DNA from: JBFMAI01 sp964462635
GTDB lineage: Bacteria; Planctomycetota; Phycisphaerae; UBA1845; Fen-1342
DNA: 64,000 bases
Assembly: GCA_964462635.1 (NCBI GenBank)
Contig: CAYWYJ010000002.1
Coordinates: 1-64,000, forward strand
Direction of reading: 5' to 3'
Part shown: positions 25,167-33,867 of the stretch, in pieces
How the letters are laid out: each line of letters starts with the position of its first letter
Numbering within the stretch: position 1 is the first letter of the stretch
The notes under the pieces: generated by a model
What the model saw: the letters and a program-made list of their open reading frames with translations, nothing else
Told to the model about the DNA's origin: nothing
Databases searched by the model: none
Position numbers and translations under genes: made by a program

Positions 25167-28100
25167 TCAGGCGTGGACCGGCCGGGTCGCGTCGGCGTGG
25201 CCGGCCGGGGTGGGCACCGTCGCCGCCGACATCGTGGCGGCGCGGGCGGTGCGCCGGTGCAGCCGGTGACTCAGGTATCGGCCCAGGGCCCGGACGGCCT
25301 GGTCGGCGGAGCGGAAGACCGGGACGCCGGCGGCCCGCAGCGCCCGCACCAGCGCGTCGTACCGCGGCCCGCTGTCCACGCTGACAACCACCGGCTTGCG
25401 GGCCTCCGCGAACAGCTTGGGCAGCCGCTCCGCCAGCGAACCGGGTTTGCCGATCTCGTCCGGCGTCGTGAGCATGGCCGGCGTCAGAGGGACGAACGAT
25501 GCGACGACGGCGTCCACGTCCGCACTGTCGAGCATTACCCGGACGCACTGCTCGTACGCCTCGTCCGTGGCCATTGGCGTCAGGTCGAGCGGGTTGCGGG
25601 CGTTGACGAGTGCGTCGAGCTTGAAGCGGCCCAGCACGGCCGAAAGCTGCTGCTTCGAGGCGTCGGAAAGCGCCCCGATCTCGACCGCGAAATCCGGCCC
25701 GAGCACGTTGTCGGCCATGCCGACCGTCTCGAAGCCCGCGTTGCTGATGGCCCCGATCCGCGGCCCCTCGGCCGGCTTGGCGTGCAGCGCCGTGGCCAGA
25801 TCGACGAGCTGCTCGAACTCCTTGAACGTCTCGACGACGATCGCGCCGGCGTTGGCCGTCGCGGCCTGGCACACGTCGTAGTCGCCGGCGACCGAGGCCG
25901 TGTGCCCCGCCGCCGCCGACCGCCCCGACGCCGTCCGCCCCGCCTTGTAGAAGATCACCGTCTTGCCCGCGTCGGTCAGCCGCCGAATCGCCCGCACCAG
26001 ATCGAGCCCGTCGTAGTTGTTGAACCCCTCGGCATAGACGGCGATGACGTCGATGTCGTGGCGCTCGCCCACCGCCTGCACGCAATCGGCGATGCTCAGG
26101 TCGATCTGGTTGCCGAGCGAAATCGTCAGTGCCGGATCGAGCGTCTCCAGGTTGCTCAGCCGGCTGACGATGAACGCGCCGCTTTGCGACACCAGGGCGA
26201 CCCGCCGCGGCGGCGCCGTCCAGCGCGTGTCAAGCTTGGCCTGCGGAATGAAGAACGTGTCGTAATGCCCCGGCCGCGACTGGATGCCCATGCAGTTGGG
26301 CCCCAGGAACACGGGGCCGCCGTCGGGCAGCTCGCGGCCGGCGGCGATCGCGCTGCGAATCTGCTTCTCGATCTCCTCCGACCCCTCCTTCTCGCCCATG
26401 CCGCCGGGGATGACGACCGCGGCCCCGACCTTGCCGCTGGCGATCACGTCGCGGGTGATCTGCGGCATGGCGGTAGCGGGGGCGGCGATGACGAGCATGT
26501 CCACCGGCTCGGGCAACGCCGCCACGTTCGGCACGCAGCGGACCCCGTCGATCTGCTGCTCGTTCTCCTTGACCACGTAAAGGTGGTCCGCCGGGAACCC
26601 GCAGGTCTTGATGTTGTTCAGGATGATGCGGCCGAAGTTCATCGCCGTACTGGACACGCCCAGGACGCCGATGGCCCGCGGCTCCAGCAATCGGCGGACC
26701 TTCTCGATCGGGCGGACCGCGGGGCGTTTGGCGGCGGGCCCGAGCCGTCCGCGGCCGTCGAGCGGGACCATGTGCTGCTGGCGGAACGCGAAGGGGTTGA
26801 CCTCCAGCTCGGCCACGTCCGGGCCTTCGATGCCGCGATCGACGCAGAAGTGCCGCGCCAGCGAGATGAACGCCCGGAAGCAGCGCAGGAGCTCGCCGTC
26901 GGAGACGATCCGCCGGTGGCCGCGCGCCCGCCCCGACAGCACGTCGTACGCCGCGGTCTGCCGGAACAGCTCCAGGAACTCCTCGGCGGTGGTGTCGGTG
27001 GCGCAGGCCTTGGCGACGGCAACGCCGGGGCGCATCTTGCTGGCCAGGTATTCGGTGTCGATGCCGCCGAGGCCGGCCGCGATGACCGGGCCGAACTCGC
27101 GCGTGGCCCGCACGCCGACGAACAGCTCGTTGCCGAAGCCCGGCTGCGTGCGCTCGACGAACTCGACGACGAGGACGCCCTCGACGCGGGCGGTGCCGGC
27201 GTGGCGCTGAATCAGCCGCTCGATCTCGCGGCGGACCACGTCGTGGCTCTTGGGCACGAAGGCGATGCCGTCGGCGTCGCTCTTGTGGATCACGTCCTGC
27301 GAGACGATCTTCAGCACGACGCGATCGCCGGGGAACTGGTCCAGGGCTTCGTGTGAAATCAGATTGCCGGTGGGGATGAAGACGTAGCGCGGCGGGGAGA
27401 TCGCGCCGATCAGCTCGATGAGCATGTAGACTTCGTGCTCATAGAGCGGCCGACGGCCCTCTTCGTACGCCCGTAGTAGCGTCCGTTCGAACGCCGTTGC
27501 CTCCGCCCCGGTCAGGCGCGTCTCGCCCGTGTCGAGGTCGTCGAACGTGGGTGGGGTCGGCGGCTCTTCCCGGAGCAACGCTTCGATCGGCAGGGTGTCG
27601 ATCCACGCGCGGACGGCCCGCGACGTGCCGCCGCGCTGCAACCCGTCGCGGTACGCCGCCGCCGCGTTCCGCCCCAGCCGGAACGCCCGCCGATTCACCT
27701 GGATGATCTTCTCGCCCTTGGTGGCGAACATCTCGGCGACGGCGTCCTCCAGTTCCTGCGGCTCGATCTCCAGGAACAGCGAGCCGGCGCCGAGGGTGAC
27801 GATGTTGGCCGCCAGGACCGAGCCGGCCGCCTTGGCGAGCCGGTCGGCGTCCAGCAGGACGTGTCGCGGGAAGGCGGCGATGCGGTCGAGCACCTGCTCG
27901 ATCGCCGGGTAGTTCTCGATGTTCACGAAGGCGTTGGTGCTGACGACCATGACCCCGTCGTCGCGCAGGTACTGGACGTAGCGCAGGGCCTCCAGCGGTT
28001 CCACCGAGAAGATCAGGTCCGCCTGGCCCGCCGGGATCAGGTCGCTGAAGATCGGATGGTCGGCGATGCGCAGGTGTGACTGCACCGCCCCCCCGCGCTG

Positions 28101-28226
28101 GGCCATGCCGTGCACTTCGGCCTGCTTGAGGTGGAGGTTGCGGCGCAGCGCCGCGATGGAGATGGCCCGCGCGATGGACAGGATGCCCTGCCCGCCGACG
28201 CCCGCGAGAATGAGGTTCTGTTCCAC
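25167..28226 (-). CDS. Fusion of indolepyruvate:ferredoxin oxidoreductase beta subunit with ADP-forming acyl-CoA synthetase
   Basis: 1019 residues. Residues about 1-195 are the IorB (2-oxoacid oxidoreductase gamma-type) domain: ILAGVGGQGILSIARAISIAAL, EVHGMAQRGGAVQSHLRI. Residues about 250-490 are an ATP-grasp beta domain of the ADP-forming acetyl-CoA synthetase family (VLKIVSQDVIHKSDADGIAF; ELEVNPFAF). From about 505 on is the CoA-binding alpha domain (IGVLGVSSTAMNFGRIIL, GPNCMGIQ, VALVSQSGAFIVSRLS), including GHTASVAGD with the presumed phospho-His. Together with IorA, it would oxidise an aryl pyruvate to aryl-acetyl-CoA, then release the acid while forming ATP. The GTG at 28226 is chosen because the protein then opens MEQNLILAGVGGQG; GAGG lies upstream. 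Substrate is inferred. Confidence 0.88.
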   Translation of the reverse strand: MEQNLILAGVGGQGILSIARAISIAALRRNLHLKQAEVHGMAQRGGAVQSHLRIADHPIFSDLIPAGQADLIFSVEPLEALRYVQYLRDDGVMVVSTNAFVNIENYPAIEQVLDRIAAFPRHVLLDADRLAKAAGSVLAANIVTLGAGSLFLEIEPQELEDAVAEMFATKGEKIIQVNRRAFRLGRNAAAAYRDGLQRGGTSRAVRAWIDTLPIEALLREEPPTPPTFDDLDTGETRLTGAEATAFERTLLRAYEEGRRPLYEHEVYMLIELIGAISPPRYVFIPTGNLISHEALDQFPGDRVVLKIVSQDVIHKSDADGIAFVPKSHDVVRREIERLIQRHAGTARVEGVLVVEFVERTQPGFGNELFVGVRATREFGPVIAAGLGGIDTEYLASKMRPGVAVAKACATDTTAEEFLELFRQTAAYDVLSGRARGHRRIVSDGELLRCFRAFISLARHFCVDRGIEGPDVAELEVNPFAFRQQHMVPLDGRGRLGPAAKRPAVRPIEKVRRLLEPRAIGVLGVSSTAMNFGRIILNNIKTCGFPADHLYVVKENEQQIDGVRCVPNVAALPEPVDMLVIAAPATAMPQITRDVIASGKVGAAVVIPGGMGEKEGSEEIEKQIRSAIAAGRELPDGGPVFLGPNCMGIQSRPGHYDTFFIPQAKLDTRWTAPPRRVALVSQSGAFIVSRLSNLETLDPALTISLGNQIDLSIADCVQAVGERHDIDVIAVYAEGFNNYDGLDLVRAIRRLTDAGKTVIFYKAGRTASGRSAAAGHTASVAGDYDVCQAATANAGAIVVETFKEFEQLVDLATALHAKPAEGPRIGAISNAGFETVGMADNVLGPDFAVEIGALSDASKQQLSAVLGRFKLDALVNARNPLDLTPMATDEAYEQCVRVMLDSADVDAVVASFVPLTPAMLTTPDEIGKPGSLAERLPKLFAEARKPVVVSVDSGPRYDALVRALRAAGVPVFRSADQAVRALGRYLSHRLHRRTARAATMSAATVPTPAGHADATRPVHA

Positions 28227-28289
28227 GTCACCAACCCTCGGCGACCCGGTGTCCGGGCCGCGCACCGACTCTCTCTTGACCGCGGATTC

Positions 28290-28469
28290 ACCACAGAGGC
28301 ACAGAGACGCAGAAAAGAACAATCAGATGCCACTTAGATTGCGGGATCCCGCAACAGCTGCGGCGTGCAGCCCGACGGCCGCGAGCGTGGAAGCGCGATA
28401 GAGACGAATGGCGTCCGCATTCTCCGTTTCCCTGGTCTCTTCTTCTCTGCGCCTCTGTGCCTCTGTGGT
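28290..28469. repeat. Inverted-repeat element between iorA and the iorB fusion gene (type F)
   Basis: The arms ACCACAGAGGCACAGAGACG+CAGA (28290-28313) and TCTGCGCCTCTGTGCCTCTG+TGGT (28446-28469) are reverse complements over 24 nt with one mismatch, flanking 132 nt. In RNA the arms could pair across the iorA-iorB junction. No open reading frame or transposase is inside. ACCACAGAGGCACAGAG motifs are dispersed in many bacterial genomes, as I recall; this is not checked here. Confidence 0.75.
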
Positions 28470-28505
28470 TATCTGTTTCCTCTCTCACGGTGGGGCGCGC
28501 GACCG

Positions 28506-30128
28506 TCAGGCCGGCGTCGCCGCCTTGCCCGCCGCCGGCTCCGCCTTGGCCTTGCGGCGGTTGTGGATGCACTCGCGTTGGGCCACGATGACCGACAGGC
28601 CGCGGTGCTCGATCGCCCGCTTGATGGTCTGCACGCTCTGCTCGTGGTTCTTGGCCAGCGGTTCGAGCAGGTGCATCTGGTCCGGCTTCACGCCCAGGCC
28701 GCGGAGCAGGTCGATGAGCTGCTGCCCCGCCGCCATCGTCTCCTGCCCGCCGGTCATCGCCACCGTGGCATTGTCCAGGACGAAGACGGTGATGTCCGCG
28801 TCGGCGCGAATCGCGCCGATCAGCGGGGTCATCCCCGAGTGCGTGAACGTCGAGTCGCCGATCGTACACAACACGGGGTACGCCCCCGCCTGGGCCGCCC
28901 CGTGCGCCATCGCGATCGACGCCCCCATGTCCACGCACGAGTGGACGGCGCGGTACGGCGGCAGCACGCCCAGCGTGTAGCAGCCGATGTCGCTGAACAG
29001 GCACGCCTCGGGGTACGACGCCGTCGCGTCGATGATCGCCTTGAACGTGTCCGCGTGCGGACAGCCGCGGCACAACGCTGGCGGACGGCCCGTCAGGTCA
29101 GTCAGGGCAGTATGGCCGGCGGTATACGGCTGGCCGAGTGCTGTGGCGACGAGATCGGGCGTGAGTTCGCCGTCGGGCGGCAGCGCCCCGGTCAGCTTGC
29201 CCTTCACCGCCTTGCCCGCCAGCCCGAGCAGCCCGTTCAGCCGCTTCTCCAGGAACGGGTAGCCCTCTTCCACAATCAGGATCTCGTCACAGTGGTTCAC
29301 GAGCTGGCGGATCAGCTCCACCGGCGGGGGATACGTGCCCAGTTTGAGCAGCGACAGCTCGTCGCGGCCCGCCAACGCTTCGCCCACGTAATTCGCCGCA
29401 ATCCCCGCCGCCAGCACCCCGCGTCGCCCCGCCAATCGCAACGTGTTCAGCGGGTGCTTCTCCGACCACTCCCGAAGCTGTGGTTGCATCTCGATCAGGC
29501 GGCGAAATCGCCGGCGGGCGTTGGACGGCACCAGCGTCCAGGCGTTCGGATCGGGGGCTAGGCGGCGACCGTTGCCGGCGTCCGTCTTCTCGGGCGGCCG
29601 GGTGTGTACGTTGGCCCGGCTGTGCGACAGGCGCGTGACGACGCGGACCATGACCGGCAGCCCGAACCGCTCGGACACGTCGAACGCTTCACGCGTCAGG
29701 TCGTACGCCTCCTGCTGGTTGGCCGGCTCGAAAACGGGAATCTGGGCGAACTCAGCGTAGTACCGGCTGTCCTGCTCGTTCTGCGACGAGTGCATCCCCG
29801 GGTCGTCCGCCACCACCAGCACGATCCCGCCGTTGACCCCCGTCAGGGCCGAGTTGATGAACGGGTCGGCGGCGACGTTCAGGCCGACGTGCTTCATGGA
29901 GACGAGGGCCCGCTTGCCGGCATATGACATGCCGAGGGCTTCCTCGTAGGCAACCTTCTCGTTGGCCGACCAGCGGGCCCACACGCGGCCGCCGTCCCGC
30001 GCCCGCTCCGCGATGAACTCGAAGATCTCCGTGGCCGGGGTGCCGGGGTAGGAGAACGCTCCGCCAATATGGGCGTGCAAGGCGGCCATGCCGACCGCCT
30101 CGTCGCCGAGCAGCAGTTCCACGCTCAT
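28506..30128 (-). CDS. iorA: Indolepyruvate:ferredoxin oxidoreductase alpha subunit lacking the ferredoxin domain
   Basis: 540 residues. The pyrimidine-binding domain opens LLLGDEAVGMAALHAHIGGAFSYPGTPATEI, and the TPP domain has ALCRGCPHADTFKAII and CTIGDSTFTHSGMTPL with VLDNATVAMTGGQ. The enzyme decarboxylates aryl pyruvates and passes electrons to ferredoxin. Typical IorA proteins exceed 600 residues and end with a two-cluster [4Fe-4S] domain. This one ends at VIVAQRECIHNRRKAKAEPAAGKAATPA and has no CxxCxxCxxxCP motif. GGAG lies 9 nt before the ATG. The iorB fusion follows after 279 nt, including repeat type F. Electron transfer must use a separate ferredoxin, or the subunit has lost its clusters. 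Confidence 0.9.
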   Translation of the reverse strand: MSVELLLGDEAVGMAALHAHIGGAFSYPGTPATEIFEFIAERARDGGRVWARWSANEKVAYEEALGMSYAGKRALVSMKHVGLNVAADPFINSALTGVNGGIVLVVADDPGMHSSQNEQDSRYYAEFAQIPVFEPANQQEAYDLTREAFDVSERFGLPVMVRVVTRLSHSRANVHTRPPEKTDAGNGRRLAPDPNAWTLVPSNARRRFRRLIEMQPQLREWSEKHPLNTLRLAGRRGVLAAGIAANYVGEALAGRDELSLLKLGTYPPPVELIRQLVNHCDEILIVEEGYPFLEKRLNGLLGLAGKAVKGKLTGALPPDGELTPDLVATALGQPYTAGHTALTDLTGRPPALCRGCPHADTFKAIIDATASYPEACLFSDIGCYTLGVLPPYRAVHSCVDMGASIAMAHGAAQAGAYPVLCTIGDSTFTHSGMTPLIGAIRADADITVFVLDNATVAMTGGQETMAAGQQLIDLLRGLGVKPDQMHLLEPLAKNHEQSVQTIKRAIEHRGLSVIVAQRECIHNRRKAKAEPAAGKAATPA

Positions 30129-30227
30129 GGCATCGGGCTCCAGTGGGCCGCCGACCCGCCAGCGGCGGCGAACGATCAGCTCCCGGGCACGCGGCGCCGC
30201 GGGGGAGCCGAAAGCTCAGGCTCCTTC

Positions 30228-30256
30228 AAGATAATGGATGCTGCCCGTGCGTTCAA
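30228..30256 (-). promoter_or_regulatory. Candidate promoter for iorA
   Basis: Minus strand TTGAAC (30251-30256), 17 nt spacer, TATCTT (30228-30233). Predicted transcript start near 30221, about 93 nt upstream of the iorA ATG. Confidence 0.5.
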
Positions 30257-30532
30257 ACCGTACCGCCGGGGTGCCCGATGCCCGCAAGAGCGTGCTCCTC
30301 CACAGGAGGGGGCACCAACGCCCCGCGCGGCCCCGTCGTGCCAGTGCCCTCGCCGTCAGCTCAGTTCGTGCGCGAGCCGCACAGCCGGGCACCGACCACG
30401 CGAACATCGACGGTTCGCCGCTTGTGCTCGGCGGCGTGCGCCTTATGATGGTCCCGTATTGGGCCCCGATCGGCGCCCGGTGCCCGCGGGGCAGGTCATC
30501 TCCAACGGTCCCTGAGATAAGGAGGACGCCTC
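30257..30532. other. Intergenic region upstream of the porin gene
   Basis: Together with 30129-30256 this forms a gap of about 400 nt between the divergent iorA and porin genes. A GC-rich hairpin, GTGCTCCTCC-ACA-GGAGGGGGCAC type, lies near 30292-30315 with no T-run. A weak porin promoter could be TTGTGC (30422-30427), 16 nt, TATGAT (30444-30449). No gene is convincing. Confidence 0.4.
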
Positions 30533-32074
30533 ATGGTCACAACACGGATCGCGCATTGCGGATGGGCGTTGTTGGTGCTCGGCCTGTGCGGCGCCGGCGT
30601 GTGGGCGCAGGAGGCCGCGAACCCCGCCGGGGCGGATGAGGCGGACCGCGTCGCCCGACTGGAGTCGCTCCTGGCCGCCCAGCAGCAGAAGATCGACGCG
30701 TTGCGGCAGCAGGCCGCGGCGGCGGCCCAGCAGGACACGGACCGGTCGCGCGTCGACCAGATGAAGCAGCAGATTCGTGAGGTGCTGAGCGAGCGGGAGT
30801 TCCGCGAGAGCCTCATGCCGTCCACCCTCCAGGCGGGGTATGACCACGGCTTCTTCATCCGCAGCAGCGACGACAAGTTCTCCATGAAGTTCAACTGGCA
30901 GATGCAGTTCCGCTGGACGCACTACGGCACGCGCGGCCAGAACCGCTACCTGTCCCCCGGCTTCCGCCGGCACGACCGCACCGGCTTCGACATCGTGCGG
31001 ATGAACTTCGACGTCAGCGGCCACGCGTATGACAAGGACCTGACGTACTTCATGGAACTGGGGGCCGCGGCGCCCGGCGGCTACAACGTCGGGCTGAACT
31101 ACGCCTGGGTGGACTACCGCTTCTCCGACGCCTTCCACTTCCGGGCCGGGCTGATCCGGGCCAAGAGCACGCGGGCCAACGTGACGTCCAACGCCCTGTA
31201 CCAGATGGTCGAATCGCCGACCATGGACGCCGTCTTCGGACTCAACGATGGCCTCGGCGTCGAGTTCTGGGGCCAGCTCGCCGACAAGAAGGTCGAGTAC
31301 TTCATCGACGTGCTCAATTCGGTCGACAACCCGGCGACGCGAACGATCACGACCGATGAGAACCTCTATGCCGTCGGGCACGACAACAACCCGGCCCTCC
31401 TGGCCCGCGTCGTCTGGCACGCGCTGGGCGGCCAGTGCCGTACGCCCCTGCCCGATGCTCCGGCGCACTTCGCCGACTTCTGTGACATGGCCCACCACAT
31501 GGAACCGGGGTTGGACCTCGGCTTCCATTACATGTTCAACGAAGACTGGCACGACGGCACGCTGCGCATTCCGTACCCGCGCAAGAACGTCTTCCGCGCC
31601 GGCGGCTTCGGCCTGGCCAGTTCCGAGGGCCTCCAGATCAACCAGTTCGGCTTGGACGCGGCGTTCAAGTACCGGGGTTTTTCCGCGACGGGCGAGTACG
31701 TCGTCCGCGTGCTCGATGTTCGGGAAGGCAGCCGGCCGCCTTTCACGCCGCTGTACCAACTCACTGGTGACGACTCCACCAACGCCCAGCACGGCGCCTA
31801 CGTGCAGTGCGGCTACTTCCTGCCCATTCCGGGCTGGGAAGACAAGTTCGAGGTCACGGCCCGCGTGGGCGGCATCTCGACCCTGGCCGGCGGGACGGAA
31901 GGCACCTGGGAGTACGCCGGCGGCTTCAATTACTACATCGAGGGCCACCGGGTGAAGCTCCAGACCGACCTCGTCAAGATCTCCGAGGTCCCGATTTCCA
32001 ACCCGACCTGGAGCTTGGCCAACGTGAACGACGACGCGCTGATCTGGCGCGTGCAGCTCCAGGTCGCGTTCTAA
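30533..32074 (+). CDS. Outer-membrane porin (coiled coil plus beta-barrel)
   Basis: 513 residues. A signal peptide (MVTTRIAHCGWALLVLGLCG, cleavage likely near GVWAQ-EA, residues 25-27) precedes a coiled coil at about 40-85 (RVARLESLLAAQQQKIDALRQ), which may tie the barrel to the cell wall. The rest has alternating, aromatic-rich strands typical of phosphate-selective OprO/OprP-type porins (KFSMKFNWQMQFRWTHYG; VDYRFSDAFHFRAGLIR) and ends VQLQVAF, with the terminal Phe used by the barrel assembly machinery. A strong AAGGAGG ribosome site precedes the ATG. Its presence shows a Gram-negative-type outer membrane. The substrate is not evident. Confidence 0.85.
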   Translation: MVTTRIAHCGWALLVLGLCGAGVWAQEAANPAGADEADRVARLESLLAAQQQKIDALRQQAAAAAQQDTDRSRVDQMKQQIREVLSEREFRESLMPSTLQAGYDHGFFIRSSDDKFSMKFNWQMQFRWTHYGTRGQNRYLSPGFRRHDRTGFDIVRMNFDVSGHAYDKDLTYFMELGAAAPGGYNVGLNYAWVDYRFSDAFHFRAGLIRAKSTRANVTSNALYQMVESPTMDAVFGLNDGLGVEFWGQLADKKVEYFIDVLNSVDNPATRTITTDENLYAVGHDNNPALLARVVWHALGGQCRTPLPDAPAHFADFCDMAHHMEPGLDLGFHYMFNEDWHDGTLRIPYPRKNVFRAGGFGLASSEGLQINQFGLDAAFKYRGFSATGEYVVRVLDVREGSRPPFTPLYQLTGDDSTNAQHGAYVQCGYFLPIPGWEDKFEVTARVGGISTLAGGTEGTWEYAGGFNYYIEGHRVKLQTDLVKISEVPISNPTWSLANVNDDALIWRVQLQVAF

Positions 32075-32100
32075 ATGGGCATTCACGGTTGTGCGACATG

Positions 32101-32152
32101 GGAGGGCGAGGCTCCTGCCGAGCCGTGGCTCGCCGGGAGGCTCGCCCTCCCC
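32101..32152. repeat. Dispersed palindromic repeat, type A (intact copy)
   Basis: GGAGGGCGAGGCTCCTGCCG followed by AGCCGTGGCTCGCCGGGAGG and CTCGCCCTCC. The arms GGAGGGCGAG and CTCGCCCTCC are exact inverses. The copy lies between the 3' ends of the convergent porin and pseudopilin genes, where it could form a hairpin in either transcript. Confidence 0.8.
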
Positions 32153-32227
32153 GCTGGCGCCCCGTGATATGGCCGTCCGTCGGGGCTCACGGCGGTGACC
32201 CCGTCACCCGCGGCCGCTGGGCTCTCC

Positions 32228-33196
32228 TCAATAGCCCGCCAGCGGCACGATGTGGCGGTACTCGTAGTCCGGGTCGTTCGGATCGTTCCACCACGCCAGC
32301 GGGTCGCCGGGGTCATTTCCCGAGGCGCTCTTCCACCCCAGCCCGCGCGACCCCTGGGTCGTGTCCGTCCGCAGCGACGCCGCATGACCGTCGAGAAACA
32401 GCAGGTTGTTCCGCATCCACCCGCGGTGCCAGCCGCGACGTGGGATCCGCAGCCACTGGGCCGAGTCGAACGGGTCCTCGTAGATGATGATGAACGTGCT
32501 GGCGTGCTTCATCCGCTGCACACGCAGGAACGCGTTGGCCCGCTGGAGCCACCGCACCGGTTGCTCGTCTTTGAACGCCGCCCGTGCCCAGTTCCGCGCG
32601 AAGTGATAATTGCAGTCGTAGCTGTTCCCGCTGAACCAATACAGGTTCGGCGCGTTGGGGAAATCGCCGCCGTACCACATCCAGAACCCCCCGTCATCCG
32701 ACGGACACGCGAACACCGGCATGTTCCGCACGATCTCGAACAGCGGATCCTCCGGCGGCACGTCGTAGTCCGGCAGGTCGGGGTAGATGTACGGGTTGAA
32801 CGGCCGGCCGCGCGGCGTGTCGCGGTACGGCGGCTGCACGTAGCCCCACCACTGGTCCGAACCGGGCGCATCCTGACGACCCGGGTGCCCGCCGTAGTAG
32901 AACCCGTGCAGCGACGGATGTACCTCACCGGGGATGACCTCGTTGCGCTTCTCGAACGGGAACCAGTCGTTCTCGTCGTTGAAGTAAGAGTGCATGGCGA
33001 TGCTGATCTGCATCAGGTTGGCCAGGCACTTGGTCTGCTTGCCCTGCTCGCGGGCCTGCCCCAGCGAAGGCAACAGGATCGACATCAGCAGAACGATGAT
33101 TGCGATGACCACCAGCAACTCGATGAGCGTGAACCCCGCCGCGCGCGCACAGGCCGGCGTTGCCTCCGCCTCGGGCATCCCTCTTCGTAGAACCAT
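32228..33196 (-). CDS. Type II secretion pseudopilin-like protein (prepilin-type N-terminal motif, H-X9-DG-like)
   Basis: 322 residues. AAGFTLIELLVVIAIIVLLMSILLPSL (about 20-46) is a type IV prepilin cleavage/methylation signal with a hydrophobic helix. The body is exported. Near the C-terminus a HRGWMRNNLLFLDGHAASLRT segment is the H-X9-DG motif of planctomycete DUF1559-like proteins. This group is greatly expanded in planctomycetes and of uncertain function; an envelope or secretion role is likely. I start at the ATG at 33196; a second in-frame ATG at 33178 is possible, and no strong ribosome site decides. A TACAAT at 33240-33245 (minus) may be its -10. Confidence 0.8.
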   Translation of the reverse strand: MVLRRGMPEAEATPACARAAGFTLIELLVVIAIIVLLMSILLPSLGQAREQGKQTKCLANLMQISIAMHSYFNDENDWFPFEKRNEVIPGEVHPSLHGFYYGGHPGRQDAPGSDQWWGYVQPPYRDTPRGRPFNPYIYPDLPDYDVPPEDPLFEIVRNMPVFACPSDDGGFWMWYGGDFPNAPNLYWFSGNSYDCNYHFARNWARAAFKDEQPVRWLQRANAFLRVQRMKHASTFIIIYEDPFDSAQWLRIPRRGWHRGWMRNNLLFLDGHAASLRTDTTQGSRGLGWKSASGNDPGDPLAWWNDPNDPDYEYRHIVPLAGY

Positions 33197-33867
33197 GCGG
33201 CGCACCCGGCACCAAGCCCCCCGAAACTCACCCGGTTCTATTGTAGGGAGCCGGGCAACGCCTCTGTCGCCGCCGGGAGCGCCGACCTCAGCGCGCCCGA
33301 CGATCTGCGGGCGCTGTCTGCGACGGCGGAAACAGGCGGCCACAACGTTCCCGTGACCGATTTCGCTCGAATGCGATGGCCCTATAATGTGCTCATGGTG
33401 GCGTTGCGACGGGGCCGACCTCGGGCGCAGCTTTGCCTTCCGCCACGGCGGACGGCGGTCAACACCAGAAAGTACTATAAGACAACGACTTAAGAGACTT
33501 CGGAGCGTGCGTTCTCAAGCCGGGCTGCCCGACATGGAACGCTCGTCCGGTTATCGGAACCGATTACGGTGGTCGTCCCGCGCGCGGCTGAGCCTAGAAT
33601 CCGTGAGCGGTTTCGGTTTAGAATGGCGGCTATGGACGACGGCCAGCAAGCAGAACGGTCAAAAAAAACGCTTGCTGCGCCAGAGAAAAGGGTTTATCGT
33701 ACTAGTAGAGGTCGGCTTGAGATCGAGACGCGGGAGTCGACCGGGCACGGATTCGTTCGCCGCTGTGTCATGTCTGCGGCTCGGCTAGAATCATCTCGGG
33801 CCCGTTCCGCCTGCGTACTCGGCGCACGCCGTCCAGCCGATAGAAAAGACTGAGGCGGATTACGCTC
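33197..33867. other. Long divergent intergenic region, lower GC, no confident gene
   Basis: This 670 nt gap separates two divergent pseudopilin genes and is less GC-rich than the rest. It contains TATAAT at 33383-33388 and an inverted repeat CAGCAAGC (33644-33651) / GCTTGCTG (33670-33677) around a loop with eight consecutive A. A 94-residue plus-strand frame near 33569-33853 has no recognisable domain. It could be regulatory or hold a small RNA; I cannot show either. Confidence 0.45.

Noticed and set aside
33569..33853. 94-codon plus-strand frame in the gap before the second pseudopilin gene
   Set aside because: No domain, no clear ribosome site, and composition does not separate it from the background; left as part of the intergenic entry.
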